A stretch of 64,000 nt of DNA from Pseudomonas sp. NFACC02 (GTDB taxonomy: Bacteria > Pseudomonadota > Gammaproteobacteria > Pseudomonadales > Pseudomonadaceae). The notes below the pieces were generated by a model, which searched no databases, had not been told where the DNA came from, and saw only the letters and a list, made by a program, of their open reading frames with translations. The stretch covers positions 49,967-113,966 of the forward strand of contig NZ_FOEO01000018.1 of the NCBI RefSeq assembly GCF_900110765.1, given 5' to 3'. A program made the translations under genes and the position numbers. This document shows positions 36,331 to 44,653 of this stretch, piece after piece (within the stretch, counting starts at the first letter, position 1; each line of letters begins with the position of its first letter).

Positions 36331-36679
36331 CTAGCTCCATAATGTCATATGACTGAAGAAGCCGAGGTTGTTCCAATAGTTCGATTGTTGCTCGATCGAT
36401 GCGTGTCCATTTTTGCGGGAAGCCTCAAGTGCCTGCGATACCAAGCGTATTGCAGTCTCGTCATCGCCCAGAGTAGTTACTGACAGCGCCTTGATATTAA
36501 GGGCCTCGCTGTCATCAGGAGACACGGCCAATACCTGACCCGCTTCATGGATGGACGCTCTGTACTGCTCAGTTTCAAAAAGGCTCAACGCGTTGTCGAC
36601 TGAAGCCGACAACGCCACTTCAGAACTGAGTAGTGTGAACAGCAGTGACCAAGGCAGCAGTTTTTTTCCGAATGCGCAT
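36331..36679 (-). CDS. Exported TPR-like protein, signal peptide off by one in an A7 run
   Basis: The mature part ASVDNALSLFETEQYRASIHEAGQVLAVSPDDSEALNIKALSVTTLGDDETAIRLVSQALEASRKNG is TPR-like (helix pairs with A-x-x-x-A spacing); it is quoted here only as two repeats near residues 30-95. In the given frame the N-terminus is poor. If the seven T on the plus strand (36661-36667) were six, ATG 36679 with AAGGA upstream would give MRIRKKLLPWSLLFTLL, a clean signal peptide. The C-terminus ends soon after SNYWNNLGFFS, where a further TPR would be expected, so the gene may also be truncated. Unknown role. Confidence 0.5.
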
Positions 36680-36779
36680 GGCAGTCCTTGTGGTGTATGA
36701 CGACAGACTCTCTGCCGACATCGCAATCGCTCAAAGAGGAGCTGAAGAGGTGGACATCAGGTTCACCTTACGGCAGGCC

Positions 36780-38246
36780 TCATTGCGCCAGCTCGATGGT
36801 CCACTTCACCTGAGAGCCCGTGCCGAAGAATTGCATCGGGACGAACAGACCATAGTCTTCAAGGTAGGCGTAAACGGCAACGCCTTTGCCCCAATGGTCG
36901 TGGTTTCCGGAGCAATTGATCCGCTTGGCATTCCCGGACAGGGTTGGATAGAACGCACTGGCGGGGCTCCGGGAGTCGATATCGCAGGTAAATGATGTAT
37001 CGACCCGCTCATCGGCCTTGCCATAGCGCGACTGTGGTTCCTGCACGGTGTAACGCAGCTGGCTGCCCAATGGCATAGATGTCCAGTCGCCAGAGAAGTG
37101 CAGATCGGTGATCATCCGTTCTTTAACGGATACAGGGCCTCTCCCCGGGCCCGAGGCTAAGTTTTGAGCAAGCTCGATCAAACCACGGAAGGTCGTTTCT
37201 CTGAGCTGAAGCTGCCGGGTACTGACGATTTCGGTCAATTGTTTACCGGGTTGAAAAGGCACATAGCTTCTGCTGATCGCCAGGCGTCCCCGGCCTGTTT
37301 CTTCCAACCACTTCCCGTTAGCAAATTCCCGAGCACTGAGTTGCAGCCGAGTCAGGCTTTTGCGCGGCGCCGGCAGTTGCAGCGTGTCGATGGCGGTCGC
37401 CACTGACGCTGCGATCTCGGGAGTGGGCAGATCGAAAAACGCCTGTTTGCGGCCCTCATACGGCGCATACCCTGCCAAGGCTTGCGGCCCTGAGCAGGCG
37501 GCATCGAACAGCTTGCGATCTTCCATGGGCAAGTCCTTTACGGCCATAGGGTGCGGATCGGTGTTCACGTTGCCTGAGACCACCCGGTTCTGCAGGCTCA
37601 TGTTGAACGAGCTGAGCGCCGTCAGTTGCTGATGGGCGCAGTCGGCAAGCACTTGACGACGTACTTGCGACAATGGACGGACGCCCCCTGGTTGCAACTG
37701 CTCGACCGGAAACACTTGCGCCGTCCAGAACGTTACGGTGCTGGCAGTGCGTGTCAGCCCTGACAGGTCGATCAAATGCCAATCCTGCCGATCGGGCGCG
37801 CTGATCACCCGCCAGTCCGCGGCAGCCGTAGGGGTACACATCTGTTTGAACCGGGCACTGTCCAGAAATTGCTGGCGCTGCGGTTCGGGAATTTGCAGAT
37901 AGGTGTCTAGGTCAGTGAGGTCGTGATCAGCAAACTCCACCATACCTTTTTCGCCACGGTAGGCCATTTTCACGAATGGACCGCTGCAGTTGATATCGAA
38001 TCTCGCCATGTAGCGCAGAGCCTGCCCTTCCGGCGTCATCACGATATAGGTGATCCGCTTATCGTCGCGCACGATCGAGGCGGGTAAAGGCTGTTCATTC
38101 AAAAGCGCGTTGAACACCCTCACGCCGGGGGCGTTGTCCGGCTTAGCTGAAGCGTCGCTGCCAGGTGCAACAGCCTGGCATCCGGAGAGAAACAGGGCAC
38201 AACCCAGCACAGGCAAACGGCTAAGGCGGTAGAACGTAGCATCCAT
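36780..38246 (-). CDS. Hypothetical lipoprotein, 488 aa
   Basis: Starts at ATG 38246 (MDATFYRLSRLPVLGCALFLSGC), a lipoprotein signal with lipobox LSGC; the preceding in-frame ATG at 38279 adds 11 residues. The mature protein is soluble and beta-rich, with pairs of conserved-looking segments (WRVISAPDRQDWHLIDLSGL, LHFSGDWTSMPLGSQLRYTV) and several Cys that could pair. I recognise no family. It does not share an operon with the flanking genes except possibly the TPR-like gene downstream, 101 bp away. Confidence 0.7.
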   Translation of the reverse strand: MDATFYRLSRLPVLGCALFLSGCQAVAPGSDASAKPDNAPGVRVFNALLNEQPLPASIVRDDKRITYIVMTPEGQALRYMARFDINCSGPFVKMAYRGEKGMVEFADHDLTDLDTYLQIPEPQRQQFLDSARFKQMCTPTAAADWRVISAPDRQDWHLIDLSGLTRTASTVTFWTAQVFPVEQLQPGGVRPLSQVRRQVLADCAHQQLTALSSFNMSLQNRVVSGNVNTDPHPMAVKDLPMEDRKLFDAACSGPQALAGYAPYEGRKQAFFDLPTPEIAASVATAIDTLQLPAPRKSLTRLQLSAREFANGKWLEETGRGRLAISRSYVPFQPGKQLTEIVSTRQLQLRETTFRGLIELAQNLASGPGRGPVSVKERMITDLHFSGDWTSMPLGSQLRYTVQEPQSRYGKADERVDTSFTCDIDSRSPASAFYPTLSGNAKRINCSGNHDHWGKGVAVYAYLEDYGLFVPMQFFGTGSQVKWTIELAQ

Positions 38247-38329
38247 GCGAGCAGACTTCTTTGGTGATAAAGATGGCACTTTAACTTTTATTGGCGCGGC
38301 CGGACATCATGTTCTGGCCGCTTTGGGTC

Positions 38330-38507
38330 GATTCTGTTGAAAAAGTCGACTTCGAATTCCACGCTAGAAAAGTACGCGCTTGAGATTGAAATCTGAGTTT
38401 TGGGCAGAAGATTTAGGAGTCGGATTTCACGTAACCGCGTGCAAAAGAGGTGTTTTCATCCATCAATATTCGAGCGTTTTGGGCAACCCGACTTTTTCAA
38501 CAGAATC
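38330..38507. mobile_element. MITE 1, 178 bp, inserted in a dispersed repeat
   Basis: Ends are exact 19-bp inverted repeats: GATTCTGTTGAAAAAGTCG at the left and CGACTTTTTCAACAGAATC at the right. It is flanked by GGTC on both sides. Removing the element and one GGTC restores GCTTTGGGTC-GATAGCTGCC, i.e. the dispersed intergenic repeat. No coding capacity. The termini resemble those of IS1182-type elements in pseudomonads (from memory), and an IS1182-type transposase fragment lies at the window end. Confidence 0.8.
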
Positions 38508-38523
38508 GGTCGATAGCTGCCAC

Positions 38524-38742
38524 TCAGTGAAGGTGGAAAAGCCTCAAGATCAAGCCCGAAGCTTTCTCACCGTCGGCCTCGTATAGACCGTGCAATCGGG
38601 CCTGATCGGTGAGTTTGTGTAGCTTGAAATGGTTGTAGAACGCTTGCCCCAGTCGCTGATGCTCGAAGCTTCCTTGGCTCCAGAGGCAGATAAACTCCTC
38701 ATAAGCAGCGCGTTCGATCTGTAGCGAGGAATCAGTTCCCAT
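38524..38742 (-). CDS. Small hypothetical protein, 72 aa
   Basis: Between the two MITEs. Sequence MGTDSSLQIERAAYEEFICL followed by WSQGSFEHQRLGQAFYNHFK and a helical tail looks like a genuine small cytosolic protein, and GGGAG lies 8-12 nt upstream of the ATG. No family recognised. The last codons are only 16 bp from MITE 1, so its 3' context may be altered by the insertion. Confidence 0.5.
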   Translation of the reverse strand: MGTDSSLQIERAAYEEFICLWSQGSFEHQRLGQAFYNHFKLHKLTDQARLHGLYEADGEKASGLILRLFHLH

Positions 38743-38835
38743 GTCAGGCTCCCACCAGTAGAGGTTCCCAAACGTACCAACTGCCTATCAACCCTTCAAG
38801 CTCGGCCTTTCCAATCAGATAGTCAGCTTTCGGCC

Positions 38836-39013
38836 GATTCTGTTGAAAAAGTCGGGTTTCTCAAACTGCCAGAATAAGTATCGGTGAGAGCGTCTTTTTT
38901 ATGCGCTGCCAGGTGAAATCTAAGTCTGAATACCTCTGCGCCGATTCTAGATTTCAAGCTCAGGCGCGTACTTTTCTGCCCTGAAAGCCACTCTCGACTT
39001 TTTCAACAGAATC
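38836..39013. mobile_element. MITE 2, 178 bp, inverted relative to MITE 1
   Basis: Same 19-bp terminal inverted repeats and the same length as MITE 1. Read on the minus strand, its interior matches MITE 1 (AGAAAAGTACGCGC-TGAG-TTGAAATCT), so it is the same element in opposite orientation and diverged. It is flanked by GGCC duplications; joining the flanks gives CTTTCGGCC-AAAAGCGGTC, again the dispersed repeat. Confidence 0.8.
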
Positions 39014-39100
39014 GGCCAAAAGCGGTCATTCTGCCTTCTACCAACGTATGGGCGATTCAGGTACAGTCGTAATTCCAACGAAGATAGAAGGACGTTCCAG

Positions 39101-39844
39101 GTGGAAAAAGCTTCCCTCAAGAGTTTTTCCGCAATTGTTTCTGTTTTTTTAGCAACACTCACAAACGCGAATGAAGACAATCTCAAAAGACCCGCCGACG
39201 GCGAAGCGCTGTATTTCAAAGCGCTACCTTATCTAGACAAGATCGACGAAATACAAAACAATATCTTCAATATTCGAAATCAGCTATCCGCCAACGAAAA
39301 ATTCCCTGATCAGAAAAAAGAACAATACAGGGATGAAATGCTGACGCTGATAAAACAAGGAATGCCTTTGCTCGAGCGTTCAGCTGAGGAAGGCAACCCA
39401 GCTGCACAGTACCGCTTGGCATTGATATCGTCGACCTTTGCATCCCGGAGCGAAGTTGCCGAAAAAGTCTGCACTCTCCTGAGATCCAGCTTTAGCAACG
39501 GATTTACCCCTGCGGGTTTGCAGATGTTTTTCTACTGCTTCGATGAAGTCAAAACACCTGAATTCCGTTCAATTATCGATGCGTTGCCTAATAATGAAAC
39601 TCTGTATAGCAGGTACTACCCCCAACCCACCATGACGCCGAGTTGCGATACCAACAGTCGCTCTAATAGCAATACAATCGTATCGCTCGACGAAAAAAGC
39701 TTTCGCGCCAACCTTTATATGAATTTTGCGACTCAAATGTCCACGCATAATCTTAGACAAGAACAGCTCAGCTTTCTCAATAAAGCCGCCGAGCACGGAT
39801 GCGCCAGGGCAATTGAGAGGCTCAAGCTCAACGCAGGTAGTTGA
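39101..39844 (+). CDS. Exported Sel1-like repeat protein
   Basis: 247 residues from GTG 39101. An N-terminal signal peptide (LKSFSAIVSVFLATLTNA) is followed by Sel1/TPR-like helices: LLERSAEEGNPAAQYRLAL and LSFLNKAAEHGCARAIERL are classic Sel1 repeats at about residues 90-110 and 220-240. The middle part contains several Cys. Likely periplasmic adaptor protein; no partner identified. A/T-richer than the neighbouring catabolic genes. Confidence 0.65.
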   Translation: MEKASLKSFSAIVSVFLATLTNANEDNLKRPADGEALYFKALPYLDKIDEIQNNIFNIRNQLSANEKFPDQKKEQYRDEMLTLIKQGMPLLERSAEEGNPAAQYRLALISSTFASRSEVAEKVCTLLRSSFSNGFTPAGLQMFFYCFDEVKTPEFRSIIDALPNNETLYSRYYPQPTMTPSCDTNSRSNSNTIVSLDEKSFRANLYMNFATQMSTHNLRQEQLSFLNKAAEHGCARAIERLKLNAGS

Positions 39845-39907
39845 AATGCAACTACGATTTTTTCTCGCGGCACATTTCCTCTCGTTACCGCTCCGTCTCC
39901 ACCGTCA

Positions 39908-39970
39908 GCTTTGGGTCGATTTTCAGCCCTTCGCGACAGGCAGCATTCGGCCAAAAGCAGTCGGTGAACT
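39908..39970. repeat. Dispersed intergenic repeat, copy before the catabolic island
   Basis: CAGCTTTGGGTCGATTTTCAG and ATTCGGCCAAAAGCAGTCGG (each at most 20-21 bases; first core GCTTTGGGTCGATTTTC) frame a spacer of about 20 bp. Same family as the other copies. Confidence 0.5.
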
Positions 39971-40091
39971 TCGGATGACGCTCAAATGGACAACTTCAAG
40001 TTGCTGCTGAATTCCACCCCGGGCCACTCGACGCCATCTCCATCCACGTGCAAAGTCGCAGCCTTAAAAGTCCGTGTCTGTGAGAGCCGTT

Positions 40092-40982
40092 ATGGAACTG
40101 CGCCACCTGCGTTACTTCATGGCTGTTGCCGAATACAAAAGCATTCGTCTGGCAGCCGAGCGCATCTTCATCACTCAGCCCGCCATTTCCAGGCAACTGC
40201 TGGACCTTGAGCAAGAGCTGGGTTTCAGTCTTTTCGAACGCTTGCCTAGAGGCTTGAAACTTACCAAGGCGGGTGAGTACTTTCACGCCTCGGTGCAAAA
40301 AATCCTCGACGACCTGGACAACGCCGTGCTGAGCGCCAAACGCGTAGCGGGCGGCAGGTTGGGGCATCTGCGCCTGGGTTTTGTCGAAAATGCTGGCTGG
40401 GATGGTTTCATGCCAAGCGCATTGCGCGCGTTCCAGGACGAACTACCCGAAGCCAGCATCGAGCTGATGCCGGTCAACAGCCCGCTACAGTTGCAAGCCA
40501 TCGAACAGGGCACGCTGGACGGTGGCTTCATCTATGCCTTTGCCCCACTGATGACAGCTTGCCAGGTGCTGACGCTGGTCAACCACGATGTGATGCTGGC
40601 GGTCCCCAGCAGTTGGCAACTTCCTGATGACGTCATCGAGCTTAAAGAGGTCGCACACCTGCCCTTCGTGACCTTTCCCCGTTACGTCTACCCCGCTTAC
40701 TACGATTGCCTGCTCGGTGCCTGCCACCAAGCCGGGGTAAGCCTGCGCATCGTTCAGCAGGAACAGACTGAATCGGCCATCCTGGCGTTGGTGTCTTCCG
40801 GCGTGGGAGCGGCCATCGTCAATTCGGCCAATGCCGGACGGCCGCCCGCTTTGGTGCGGTTTATCCGGCTGAAGAATTTTTCCATCTCGATGCCCTTGTC
40901 GTTTGCCTGGCAGGCCAGCAATCAGAACCCGTTGCTGCAGCACTTCCTGGAAAAATTGCAGCAGATGATCAAGCAACCCTAG
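40092..40982 (+). CDS. LysR family transcriptional regulator
   Basis: 296 residues. HTH in MELRHLRYFMAVAEYKSIRLAAERIFITQPAISRQLLDLEQELGFSLFER over residues 1-50 and a full effector domain (GHLRLGFVENAGWDGFMPSALRAF...). The ELRHLRYF opening is typical of the BenM/CatM-like and general aromatic/amino-acid subgroup. I start at ATG 40092. It lies 150 bp upstream of, and in the same direction as, the DoeB-like/MFS/RidA operon and probably activates it. A stem-loop at 41001-41023 separates them. Confidence 0.85.
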   Translation: MELRHLRYFMAVAEYKSIRLAAERIFITQPAISRQLLDLEQELGFSLFERLPRGLKLTKAGEYFHASVQKILDDLDNAVLSAKRVAGGRLGHLRLGFVENAGWDGFMPSALRAFQDELPEASIELMPVNSPLQLQAIEQGTLDGGFIYAFAPLMTACQVLTLVNHDVMLAVPSSWQLPDDVIELKEVAHLPFVTFPRYVYPAYYDCLLGACHQAGVSLRIVQQEQTESAILALVSSGVGAAIVNSANAGRPPALVRFIRLKNFSISMPLSFAWQASNQNPLLQHFLEKLQQMIKQP

Positions 40983-41000
40983 CCATCAGTCGACCCGCGT

Positions 41001-41023
41001 AGCGATGCCTTAAAGGCATCGCT
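41001..41023 (+). terminator. Stem-loop after the LysR gene
   Basis: AGCGATGCC-TTAAA-GGCATCGCT, a perfect 9-bp stem with a 5-nt loop, begins 19 bp after the LysR stop. No T-run follows, so termination is plausible but not certain. Confidence 0.5.
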
Positions 41024-41132
41024 CGTGCTAGACATCGGCATTATCGCTACATCGACACTTGCGCAATGATGGTATCGAAGGCGCGCCGACAGCGCCTTGA
41101 CCGCCCAAAATAAAAAGCAGGTGAGCCCACTC

Positions 41133-42140
41133 ATGAACATTCCTCGATCACTGATCAGCACCGATATCGACTTCGAACAGGAGGGCTTTCAAACCGGCAG
41201 TTTGAAAGTGCCTTACTCCCATGACCGCTCTGCCTATGGGCGCATCCTGATTCCCATTGCCGTACTCAAGCAGGGCACCGGCCCTACTGTGCTTTTGACC
41301 GGTGGCAACCATGGCGATGAATACGAAGGGCCGGTAGCCCTGATGAAACTGCTGCAGCGCTTGCCGACGATGCAGATCCAGGGCCGGCTGATCGTGGTGC
41401 CGGGGCTGAATTTTCCGGCCTTTCTCAACGCCTCGCGGACCTCGCCCATCGACAAGGGCAATCTGAACCGAATGTTTCCCGGCCGGCGCGACGGCAGCAT
41501 CACTGAAATGATCGCCCACTACGTCGACACCGAACTCTTCCCCCGCGCCGATGTGATCCTCGACTTGCACGCAGGGGGCGCTTCTTTCCAGCATTACCCG
41601 ACGCTGCTCGCGGCCTTGCCCCAAGATCCCGCCCAGCACGATCAATACCTGCGCCTGGTGAACGCTTTTGCCGCGCCTACCACAATGATCATGAACCTGC
41701 TGGGCGAAGACCGCACCTACGGTGCAGCCGCCGAGCGCCAGGGCAAGTTGTTTTTGTGCGGGGAGTTCGGCGGTGGCGGCAGTTGCGATCCCGAGGGATT
41801 GCGGATTGTCGAGGACGGCTTAGCGCGGGTACTGCGCAGCCTCGGCGTGATCGATGAGCCCGCACCAGCGCCTTCGCCCACACGCCTGATCAAGGTCGAA
41901 GGTCCGGAGCATTACCTGTTCGCCACGCGCGCCGGGGTGTTCGAGCCTTGCTTCAAACTGAGCGAGCACGTACAGAGCGGTCAATTGGCCGGGCGCCTGT
42001 TCGACCCTCACGCCCCCTGGGAAGCGCCGCTGCAGTTGCACTTCACCAAGGCCGGCCAGGTGGTGTGCACACGCACCTTCGCCACGGTCGAACACGGCGA
42101 TTGCATTGCTGTCCTTGCCGCCCCGTCGCAATGGCAGTGA
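41133..42140 (+). CDS. Succinylglutamate desuccinylase/aspartoacylase family, DoeB-like deacylase
   Basis: 335 residues of the M14-type zinc deacylase fold. Zinc ligands: His60 and Glu63 in GGNHGDEYEG and His146 in DLHAGG. The GGNHGDEYEGPVAL, DKGNLNRMFPGRRDGSITEMIAHYV and GEFGGGG segments are those of DoeB, the N-acetyl-diaminobutyrate deacetylase of ectoine degradation; no other ectoine genes are present, so another N-acyl amino acid is likely hydrolysed. Start ATG 41133. First gene of a probable operon with the MFS (34 bp on) and RidA genes. Confidence 0.8.
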   Translation: MNIPRSLISTDIDFEQEGFQTGSLKVPYSHDRSAYGRILIPIAVLKQGTGPTVLLTGGNHGDEYEGPVALMKLLQRLPTMQIQGRLIVVPGLNFPAFLNASRTSPIDKGNLNRMFPGRRDGSITEMIAHYVDTELFPRADVILDLHAGGASFQHYPTLLAALPQDPAQHDQYLRLVNAFAAPTTMIMNLLGEDRTYGAAAERQGKLFLCGEFGGGGSCDPEGLRIVEDGLARVLRSLGVIDEPAPAPSPTRLIKVEGPEHYLFATRAGVFEPCFKLSEHVQSGQLAGRLFDPHAPWEAPLQLHFTKAGQVVCTRTFATVEHGDCIAVLAAPSQWQ

Positions 42141-42174
42141 GCCTGCCGACCGTCCTTGAGCCTGGAGCATGATC

Positions 42175-43509
42175 ATGTCCATTACCCAAACGCTCGACGT
42201 CGACACTGCGCGTTCAGCCAGCGCCCTGCGCAATGGTTACACCGTCGGCCTGTTCTTCCTGTGTTTCGTGTTTTCCTATATTGACCGGCAGATCGTCAGC
42301 ATCCTGGTGCAGCCGATCAAAGCCACGCTGGCCTTGAGCGATACCCAGATCGGCCTGCTGCAGGGCTTTGCCTTCACCTTGTGCTACGCCACCGCGGGTG
42401 TCGTGGTGGCCCGACTGGTTGACCGTACCCATCGAGTTCGACTGATCGCGGCCTGTGTGGCCATCTGGGCACTCTGCACGGCCCTGTGCGCGACCGCGGA
42501 CAGTTTCAGCGAACTGCTGTTCTGGCGCGCCGGTACCGCGATTGCCGAAGCGGGCTTGAGCCCGGCGGTGCTGTCGATTTTCGCCGACCTGTACTCGCCG
42601 CGCAAAGTCTCGCGCCCCACCAGCATCTTCATGCTCGGCCCTTACATCGGCAGCGGCGTGGCATTGGCAGGTGGCGGCTTGCTGCTGGGCTGGCTGTCGC
42701 ATACCGAGGGTGTGATCAGTGTGCTGGGCGTCGCCCTGCATCCATGGCAGTTCATCTTTCTGACCGTGGGCCTTGCGGGCCTGCCGCTGGCGTTGCTGGT
42801 GGCGTTCAGCGTGCGCGAACCGGCGCGCACCGAAACCAGGGCCCTGGCGAGCGCCGAGGTGGCGGAACAAGCGCCGCCGATGATGGAGGTGCTCAAGGAG
42901 CTGTTTGTACGCAATCGCTTTTGTACGCCGTATTTCCTGGCCTACATGAGCCTGATCACGCTGTTCTATTCCCACACAGCCTGGTTCGCCACCCTGCTCA
43001 TTCGCAAGTATGCGATGGAAGCCAGTCAAGTGGGCAAACTCGCAGGGCCCTTGTACATGCTCGGCGGGATTTGCGGCGTGATGTTCGCGCGTTATCTGGG
43101 CAGCCGGATGAGTGACCAGCAAACCGTGCCCAAAGCCCTCAAGACGTCTGCCCTCGCCTCCTGCGCACTGATCCCCCTGGCGTTGTTCGCCCCCTTGCTC
43201 CCCACGTTTGGCTGGAACATTGGCGCCTACGCACTCTGTGCCTTCTCGGCCAGTATCGTCATGGCGCTGGCGCCGATCCCGGTGCAGGTCGCCATCCCCA
43301 ATCGCATGCGTGGCCGGTCCATTGCGCTGTTGGTGTTCCTGACCAACATCGTCGGTGGCGGCATCGGCCCATTCGCCGTGGGTTATCTTACCCAGTCCAT
43401 GCCGGGTGTCGAAAACAGCCTGGGTATCGCCCTCAGCGGTGTCGGTGTGACGGCCGCCCTGCTCAGCACCCTGCTCTACTTCATGGCCGCCCGCCGGGCC
43501 CAGGCCTGA
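42175..43509 (+). CDS. MFS transporter
   Basis: 444 residues with 12 predicted membrane helices. Signature motifs: FSYIDRQIVSILVQPIKATLALSDTQIGLLQG in helices 1-2 and VARLVDRTHRVRLIA (loop 2-3, variant of the DRxGRR motif), as in the sphingolipid/spinster-like and aromatic-acid uptake group. I choose ATG 42175 because GGAG lies 7 nt upstream; the ATG at 42169 is too close. Middle gene of the DoeB-like/RidA operon, so it probably imports that pathway's substrate. A long antisense frame (42214-43635) is a shadow. Confidence 0.83.
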   Translation: MSITQTLDVDTARSASALRNGYTVGLFFLCFVFSYIDRQIVSILVQPIKATLALSDTQIGLLQGFAFTLCYATAGVVVARLVDRTHRVRLIAACVAIWALCTALCATADSFSELLFWRAGTAIAEAGLSPAVLSIFADLYSPRKVSRPTSIFMLGPYIGSGVALAGGGLLLGWLSHTEGVISVLGVALHPWQFIFLTVGLAGLPLALLVAFSVREPARTETRALASAEVAEQAPPMMEVLKELFVRNRFCTPYFLAYMSLITLFYSHTAWFATLLIRKYAMEASQVGKLAGPLYMLGGICGVMFARYLGSRMSDQQTVPKALKTSALASCALIPLALFAPLLPTFGWNIGAYALCAFSASIVMALAPIPVQVAIPNRMRGRSIALLVFLTNIVGGGIGPFAVGYLTQSMPGVENSLGIALSGVGVTAALLSTLLYFMAARRAQA

Positions 43510-43547
43510 CGCTCCTTTCACTGTCGCAGCAAACGGAAATCCCAAGC

Positions 43548-43898
43548 ATGAACATTCAACGAGTGGGCATCGGCGCGCGCCTGACCCAAGCCGTGGTGCA
43601 CCAGAACACTGTCTATCTCTCAGGGCAAACCTCACAACTCAAGGAAGGCATCGAAGCCCAGACGCGGGACATTCTCGACAAGATCGATGGGCTGCTCGAG
43701 GTTGTCGGCTCGGGTCGGCACCAGCTGTTGTCAGCACAAATCTGGCTGGCGGACGTAGAGGATTTTGCCGCCATGAACGGTGTCTGGGACGCCTGGTTAG
43801 AAGGTTTCGAGCCACCGGCTCGCGCCTGCGTGCAAGCCCGCTTTCCCAATGCGGCCTACCGGGTCGAGATTCAGGTCATCGCCGCCCTGGCGAACTGA
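43548..43898 (+). CDS. RidA family protein
   Basis: 116 residues with the Rid fold and the conserved Arg in PPARACVQARFPNAAYRVEIQVIA (the RidA substrate-binding Arg). Rid proteins hydrolyse reactive enamine/imine intermediates. It is the third gene of the operon led by the DoeB-like deacylase. A different RidA paralogue lies at 45557-45901. Confidence 0.82.
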   Translation: MNIQRVGIGARLTQAVVHQNTVYLSGQTSQLKEGIEAQTRDILDKIDGLLEVVGSGRHQLLSAQIWLADVEDFAAMNGVWDAWLEGFEPPARACVQARFPNAAYRVEIQVIAALAN

Positions 43899-44015
43899 AG
43901 GCTTGAACCTCCAATAACGACAGCCCTGCACTTGAAGCTTTTATGATTGCCCTTGAATCCAGTCACCCAGAACCGCTTGATCCTGAGCTATTCGATAGCG
44001 CTATAGAATCAGCAC

Positions 44016-44585
44016 CTATTGCACCAGGCGCCTGACGATACTCACCAGGCGCTCACCGACTTTTTGCGCATCACCGCGGCTCTGGGCCGCCAGTTGAGCA
44101 CCATCGAGAATAAAGATGATTTCGCTGGCGACGTGCTCGGGCTCAGCCAGCCCGGCTTGCGTACACAGGTCAATCAAACGCTCGCTCAAGTCGCGGGAAT
44201 GCGCCTCGATCACCACCCAGGCCGGGTGAGCCCGGTCCGGCAGCTCAGCCACCGAATTGGCGAAACAACAACCCCGATCCGCCTCGATCGCCAACCGACT
44301 GGCAATGAACTGTGCCCACCCCAGCAACTGCGCCTTGGCGTCCTCTGGATGCTGTGACTTGAGGCGATCCAGCACATCCGAATAGGCCTGCGACTCAAGC
44401 CGCAGCCACTCTGCGACCAACGCATCCTTGTTCGCAAAATGCCGATAAATGCCCATTTTGGTGGTGCCTGCATGGGCAGCAATGGCTTCAACACCGACAC
44501 CGCGAATACCGTCCCGATAAAAAAGCTCATCGGCGGCGGCCAGGATTCGCTCGCGTGGCGGCAACTTGGGAAGGTCTTTTGGCAT
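44016..44585 (-). CDS. TetR family transcriptional regulator
   Basis: 189 residues: HTH in RERILAAADELFYRDGIRGVGVEAIAAHAGTTKMGIYRHFANKDALVAEWL and a helical domain with CCFANSVAELPDRAHPAWVVIEAH, typical of the TetR group that has a Cys pair after the first effector helix. Divergent from the metallo-hydrolase operon; the spacer carries two copies of a palindromic operator (44601-44641). Probably represses the divergent operon and itself. Ligand unknown. Confidence 0.86.
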   Translation of the reverse strand: MPKDLPKLPPRERILAAADELFYRDGIRGVGVEAIAAHAGTTKMGIYRHFANKDALVAEWLRLESQAYSDVLDRLKSQHPEDAKAQLLGWAQFIASRLAIEADRGCCFANSVAELPDRAHPAWVVIEAHSRDLSERLIDLCTQAGLAEPEHVASEIIFILDGAQLAAQSRGDAQKVGERLVSIVRRLVQ

Positions 44586-44600
44586 AGGCTCCTCTTGACG

Positions 44601-44641
44601 ATGATACCGACCAGTATCATTATGATACCGACCAGTATCAT
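44601..44641. promoter_or_regulatory. Tandem 20-bp TetR operators
   Basis: ATGATACCGACCAGTATCAT occurs twice exactly, at 44601-44620 and 44622-44641. Each is an inverted repeat (ATGATAC/GTATCAT arms around CGACCA) and the repeat period is 21 bp, two helical turns, so two dimers would bind the same face. It lies between tetR and the metallo-hydrolase ATG (44654). Confidence 0.85.
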
Positions 44642-44653
44642 CGAGACTTTAAC

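Noticed and set aside
42214..43635. 473-codon minus-strand frame opposite the MFS gene and RidA start
   Set aside because: Very His/Gln/Gly-rich, typical of a shadow frame in high-GC DNA; the plus-strand MFS protein is unmistakable.
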